From: CAYUMU01 sp964445985
Lineage (GTDB): Bacteria; Planctomycetota; Planctomycetia; Pirellulales; S012-138
Assembly (NCBI GenBank): GCA_964445985.1
Contig: CAYUMU010000040.1
Coordinates: 1 to 55,536, forward strand
Direction: 5' to 3'
DNA: 55,536 bases
Every line of letters starts with the position of its first letter. The stretch's first letter is position 1. The position numbers and the translations under genes were made by a program. Positions 52,333 through 55,536 of the stretch are shown here, in pieces. The notes under the pieces are model-generated. The model was not told where the DNA came from. It made no database searches and worked only from the letters and a program-made list of their open reading frames with translations.

Positions 52333-54375
52333 CTATCGTTTGCGAAAAACTGAAGACACCAGATCCCTTGCCAACCACCACAGCAAGCGGGGTCGCTTGC
52401 AAATTTTCGAAAGCGCGTAGGGCATGTAGGCTTCGCCGTACGGCACATAAACCCGAATGGCCACGCCCAGCGGCTTGGCCTGGCGAATGGACTCGCGCAT
52501 CGGCAGGCCATATAGCAGTTCCAGCTGGCAGGGCGTGCCCGCGGCTTGCAAGCGGCGAATGGCTTCGACGGCCAGCGGTGGATCATGCGAGGCCACGCTC
52601 ACCAGGCAGCGAGAACCTGCCAGGGCGTCGATGACTTCCAAATAGCCGCTGCGCAAGTCGCGCTGGGGGTGCAGCGGGTCGGACCACTCGCCTTTGACCA
52701 CGCGAACCGGCAAGCCCCAGCGGGCGACCCAGGCGGCGTCTTCCACGCTGCGTTGCCAACGGCCGGGAAGCGTGGTGCTGATGATTGCCGCCGGCACGGC
52801 GGCCAGGGTTTCTTCGATGATGGTCTTGGTGCGATCGACCGAATCGGGCGCCATGCCGTCGAAATGAATCCGCCGACCCGTGGCCGCGGCTTTCTCGGCG
52901 ATTTCGCGAACCAGTTCCGCGGAGTAGCCCAACGACGGCAGCTTGATCGAGAGATAGTTCTGGTCGTCGTCGCCGGCGATGGCTTCCAAGCCGGCCAGGT
53001 ATTGATCGGCCACCTGGCGAGGCTGTTCGTTCTCGGCATCCCAATAGCCAATGGTGGTGGCCAGGCCTTGAGCGGCAAGCTGTTCTTTCGCCCGCACGGC
53101 GTCGCTTAGCTTCTCGCCCGAAATGTACTTCCTTGCGGCACAACGGGCCACAGGAATCGCGGCCGCTTTCACAACCGCTCGCAGCTTGCCGGCCACTTTG
53201 CCAGCCACCGTGTGGAGTTGATGGCCGGCGCGAGCCGCGGCATCGGCGGTCAATGCGACCGCCCCGCGCAAATTGTACGGGTAGGCCCGAAACGAAACGC
53301 ACTCCCGTTTGTGCTCGGTCCAGGCTTCGATCCACGGCTCCGATTGGCCGAGGAACTCGAAGGTCTTCAGTCCTTGCTCGGCCGCATAGGCAATGGCTTC
53401 CCGCAGCAGCAGCAGGCCGGGCGAACATTGGCTGTAGCGAGCGTCGTAGCCGATCTTGAGCAGCCAGAATCCCCCTCCCTGCAGCATGGCCACTTGCATG
53501 GCGATCGCCTGCCCATCCAGCCGCAAAAAGCACAACCGCAAAATACCTGAGCGGCAAGCGGCGTGCGCGTAGCGGCGACAGAAATTGGCTTCCTCCGGAT
53601 TGCAAGCCATGGCGGTGCCAGCCAGGCCCTTCCAGCTTTGGGCCTCCACGGCAAAGGCCTCGTCGAGCAACGCGTCGATCTGGTCGGACTTGGGTTCGAT
53701 GATTTCCGACGTAATCAGGCCAACTTTCTCGGCCTTGCGTTGAGCACGGCGGAAGTCGGAGCGGCGGCGCGAGCTGAGTTGGCTTTCGGGCTCTTGCCAC
53801 GCGGGGTTGAGCGGTATGAACGGGAACGTGGCTTGGGGACGAACCACAACCAGGTAGCCGCGCGCGAACGCCTCTTTGAGGGCGGGCAAACTGGCCGTTT
53901 CTGCTGGCAGCCGGCCGAACTGCACAGGCCAGCGATTGGCGGCCAGTGCCTCGGCCAACTTCACGGCGGCGCCGCCGTTCCGGTAGAGCAACTGCATTGG
54001 CTCATGATGATCGTCGACCCCCAGCATGGCCTTGCGGCGGGCTCCGTAGAATCGGCGGATCGTGAGGGGAACCAGGGCGGCCGGCTCGTCGCCGCGGCTG
54101 ACCATCACGGCTTCCACCTCTTGGCCCTTGGCGGTCTCGGCGCAGGCAAGCGCCCAATCGTATTGTTCGATGGGGCCGCCGGCCGTTGCTCCCAGCCGTC
54201 GCCATTCGGTTTCGAGCAAGGTGAGGTCGGCAGCCGATGTCACGCGGCAAACCTTCCAGCCGTCTCCTTGTTCCGGAGAACTGGGGGGGAAGGTGGTTGT
54301 AGGCGAGGTTGCAGGCATGGGCTGGGAAGCCGGGGCGGCCGGGGTTTCGGGCACGTCTGCTAGGGTGCTGTTCAT
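52333..54375 (-). CDS. Fusion of a FemAB/BioF2-like acyltransferase and a proline dehydrogenase-like domain
   Basis: The protein has 680 residues. The N-terminal part (about 30-400) matches the BioF2/CelD-like GNAT-fold acyltransferases. It shows TLLETEWRRLGATAGG, a basic motif LSSRRRSDFRRAQRKAEKVG near residue 200, and an AIAYAEQGLKTFEFLG-like cofactor region. After a linker, about 430-670 reads as a proline dehydrogenase TIM barrel: YLSIKLPSLGYS (about 474), VRVVKGEWSDP (about 559), VSVASHDPPLA, CQLELLYGLPM (about 618) and IRVYVPYGEAYMPYAL (about 640). Proline dehydrogenases carry an Arg pair after the last motif (YFMRRL); here it is YALSKI, so proline binding is doubtful. There is no signal peptide. 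Confidence 0.78.
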   Translation of the reverse strand: MNSTLADVPETPAAPASQPMPATSPTTTFPPSSPEQGDGWKVCRVTSAADLTLLETEWRRLGATAGGPIEQYDWALACAETAKGQEVEAVMVSRGDEPAALVPLTIRRFYGARRKAMLGVDDHHEPMQLLYRNGGAAVKLAEALAANRWPVQFGRLPAETASLPALKEAFARGYLVVVRPQATFPFIPLNPAWQEPESQLSSRRRSDFRRAQRKAEKVGLITSEIIEPKSDQIDALLDEAFAVEAQSWKGLAGTAMACNPEEANFCRRYAHAACRSGILRLCFLRLDGQAIAMQVAMLQGGGFWLLKIGYDARYSQCSPGLLLLREAIAYAAEQGLKTFEFLGQSEPWIEAWTEHKRECVSFRAYPYNLRGAVALTADAAARAGHQLHTVAGKVAGKLRAVVKAAAIPVARCAARKYISGEKLSDAVRAKEQLAAQGLATTIGYWDAENEQPRQVADQYLAGLEAIAGDDDQNYLSIKLPSLGYSAELVREIAEKAAATGRRIHFDGMAPDSVDRTKTIIEETLAAVPAAIISTTLPGRWQRSVEDAAWVARWGLPVRVVKGEWSDPLHPQRDLRSGYLEVIDALAGSRCLVSVASHDPPLAVEAIRRLQAAGTPCQLELLYGLPMRESIRQAKPLGVAIRVYVPYGEAYMPYALSKICKRPRLLWWLARDLVSSVFRKR

Positions 54376-54491
54376 CGGAATCAGGGCTGCGAAACGAACG
54401 TTCGGACGAAATCTGCGCGAACCTTGAGCGCGGGAACGAACCGTCCCTATGGCAAGGTTAGCTTGCAAAATCAGGTCGCGCCGGGAGACCG

Positions 54492-54809
54492 ATGGGAAAA
54501 CAGCCCCGTCAACTAGGGCCAGAAGTAACCGTCAAGGATGACCGCACGGCATTCGTCAAGACGGACGTTTACACGAAGATTGACGAGCTCATCCATTCGC
54601 TGCCGGCCGGCGAAACCGCGAAGGCGCCGGCGGACGTGAGCGGCAAGATGCTGCTCCGCGTGCCCAAGTCGATCCACGCCTCGCTGATGGCCGAGGCCGA
54701 GGCCGAGGGCATTAGCCTGAACCAGCTCTGCCTGGCGAAGCTGTCGGTCCAGTTGCAGGTGTTGGCCACCCCAACAAGGAAATCCGGGCCGCGGTCGATT
54801 ATGCTTTAG
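54492..54809 (+). CDS. HicB-like ribbon-helix-helix protein
   Basis: The 105-residue protein has GGGAG just before the ATG. An N-terminal stretch of unknown fold is followed by a ribbon-helix-helix domain (about residues 50-90: GKMLLRVPKSIHASLMAEAE, EGISLNQLCLAKLSVQL). This matches the C-terminal DNA-binding domain of HicB antitoxins. The final 14 residues (after LQVLA) are unlike family ends, because the frame runs on into the next gene's sequence. It is divergent from the fusion gene, with a 116-base shared promoter region. A role as antitoxin and autorepressor is inferred. Confidence 0.7.
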   Translation: MGKQPRQLGPEVTVKDDRTAFVKTDVYTKIDELIHSLPAGETAKAPADVSGKMLLRVPKSIHASLMAEAEAEGISLNQLCLAKLSVQLQVLATPTRKSGPRSIML

Positions 54810-54976
54810 GGCGTGGCTGGCGGTTGCGAAAATCGAATGGCCATATCTGGGGCACCCTGTTCTGCGACCGCGGGGACCGCGACGGCTGCCGTCGCCCGGT
54901 GTACAGCACGCCGAGAAGCCCCCAGGGCCACGCGAAGGACATTCGCCGCGCGGTCAACAAGTGCCCTCACCAATAG
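54767..54976 (+). CDS. HicA-like small protein lacking an obvious start codon
   Basis: A frame different from that of the HicB-like gene encodes 69 residues. They begin HPNKEIRAAVDYALGRGW, continue SNGHIWGTLFC and RDGCRRPVYSTPRSP, and end HAKDIRRAVNKCPHQ. This matches a planctomycete and cyanobacterial HicA-like family; the GH pair corresponds to the catalytic His of HicA mRNA interferases. The open frame goes back to 54716 but contains no ATG, GTG or TTG, only a CTG at 54728. Either CTG starts it, or a 1-base indel near 54760 moved a GTG/TTG out of frame, or a ribosome shift from the HicB-like frame produces it. Its TAG stop overlaps the next gene's ribosome site. Confidence 0.6.
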   Translation, partial: HPNKEIRAAVDYALGRGWRLRKSNGHIWGTLFCDRGDRDGCRRPVYSTPRSPQGHAKDIRRAVNKCPHQ

Positions 54977-54987
54977 GAGGCCGAAAG

Positions 54988-55245
54988 ATGGTTTATGAAT
55001 TTTGCATGCTGCTCGGCGAAGTCGAATTAACGGATGACTTGGCCAACCGGCTGTTCGAGGCGGGCTGCGACGATGGCTCGCCGGGTTCTTGCGATGGCAT
55101 CACCACCATCGACTTCCACCGCGAGGCCGATTCGTTGGAAGCGGCCATCCGCTCGGCCGTGGCCGACGTGGCCAAGGCCGGCTGCCAGGCCAAGGGAGTC
55201 ACCATCGAACCCGAAGCGCTGGCAGCGATGGCCGGATCAGTCTAA
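54988..55245 (+). CDS. Small conserved partner of the HicA-like gene
   Basis: The 85-residue protein starts at ATG 54988 with a strong TAGGAGG site; an in-frame earlier start at 54961 is unlikely. It reads MVYEFCMLLGEVELTDD, FEAGCDDGSPG, ITTIDFHREADSLEAAIRSA (in part) and ADVAKAGCQAKGV. I recall this GCDD...FDREA pattern from small uncharacterised proteins found next to the WSTP-type HicA-like genes in other genomes. The layout HicB-like, HicA-like, this gene suggests one transcription unit. No activity is known. Confidence 0.68.
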   Translation: MVYEFCMLLGEVELTDDLANRLFEAGCDDGSPGSCDGITTIDFHREADSLEAAIRSAVADVAKAGCQAKGVTIEPEALAAMAGSV

Positions 55246-55289
55246 GAGCCAAAATCTATGCGCGCCGGGGCTAGGGGTTCGGCGAGTGC

Positions 55290-55317
55290 GGAATTCGGAG
55301 TTCGGAGTGGGGAGTTC
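55290..55317. repeat. Heptanucleotide array (GGAGTTC type)
   Basis: Four 7-base units occur: GGAATTC, GGAGTTC, GGAGTGG, GGAGTTC. The same family is present at 44280 and 45190. From here to the window end I see no gene. Confidence 0.8.
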
Positions 55318-55536
55318 AAGAGAAGTCGCCAGTGGTGACTCATCGAGGGCGTGACCACGCTACGGCGTTGCGGTGACTGGCCGCGGGAGGTCAGGGGTGG
55401 GCTCTTTCGCGGCGCTGGCGGCGAGCCCGTCGCGGCGCAGATTGTGGTTCCGACTCGGGCGCTGAGAGCGTTTTGACGATCCCTTAGCTAGTGCGCGTCC
55501 GGAAACGCGTTCGGCTCGTAAAAAATCGGCGGTTTT

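Overview
The window looks like a chromosomal segment of a planctomycete, most likely of the Pirellulales. The grounds are lineage-typical families: a DUF1549/DUF1553 protein with planctomycete cytochrome motifs, a BBP7-like outer-membrane barrel, a DUF1080-like secreted protein, a DUF6690-like protein, a SEC-C/TPR protein and a planctomycete-type rve transposase. Family assignments come from motifs read by eye; no database search was run.

Left end (1-4770): the 3' end of an RHS-repeat gene, cut by the window edge. It carries a variable C-terminal domain after the DPLGL boundary and is followed at once by an exported Sel1-repeat protein, a plausible toxin/immunity pair. Next comes a transposase with intact DDE residues but an apparent internal deletion, flanked by dispersed repeats.

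4.7-22.6 kb: mostly housekeeping and envelope genes. They include a heme-oxygenase-fold protein, alkyladenine glycosylase, an SDR, the BBP7-like barrel, the SEC-C/TPR protein, a lipoprotein, a frameshifted Gfo/Idh/MocA remnant, a TraB-like protein, a 43-residue membrane protein, a GT39 transferase, type III glutamine synthetase behind a consensus sigma-54 promoter, pdxJ, a PAP2 phosphatase and a second outer-membrane barrel.

22.9-27.5 kb: a flagellar block transcribed leftwards as fliW, csrA, then a very long flagellin with tandem repeats. These three form the known FliW-CsrA-flagellin control circuit.

27.8-43.9 kb: a C-terminal processing peptidase, a DUF1080-like protein, an NAPE-PLD-like metallo-hydrolase, tRNA-Gly(CCC), a DUF6629-like membrane protein that seems to start at ATT, a zinc metallopeptidase, acetate kinase, a beta-helix protein, an adenylate-kinase-like protein with a C-terminal extension, the large DUF1549/1553 protein, an aminotransferase and an LptF/G permease.

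43.9-55.5 kb: a repeat-rich accessory part. A RepA-like ATPase gene carries a dispersed ~70 bp repeat and a heptamer array inside its frame. An isolated T6SS tssK follows, then a Dabb protein, a DUF6690-like protein, a double alpha/beta-hydrolase, a PhoD-like phosphatase and an unusual acyltransferase-proline dehydrogenase fusion. Near the right end is a compact module: a HicB-like ribbon-helix-helix protein, an overlapping HicA-like frame without a usual start codon, and an 85-residue partner. Heptanucleotide arrays of unrelated sequence but the same 7 bp period occur at six places in the window.
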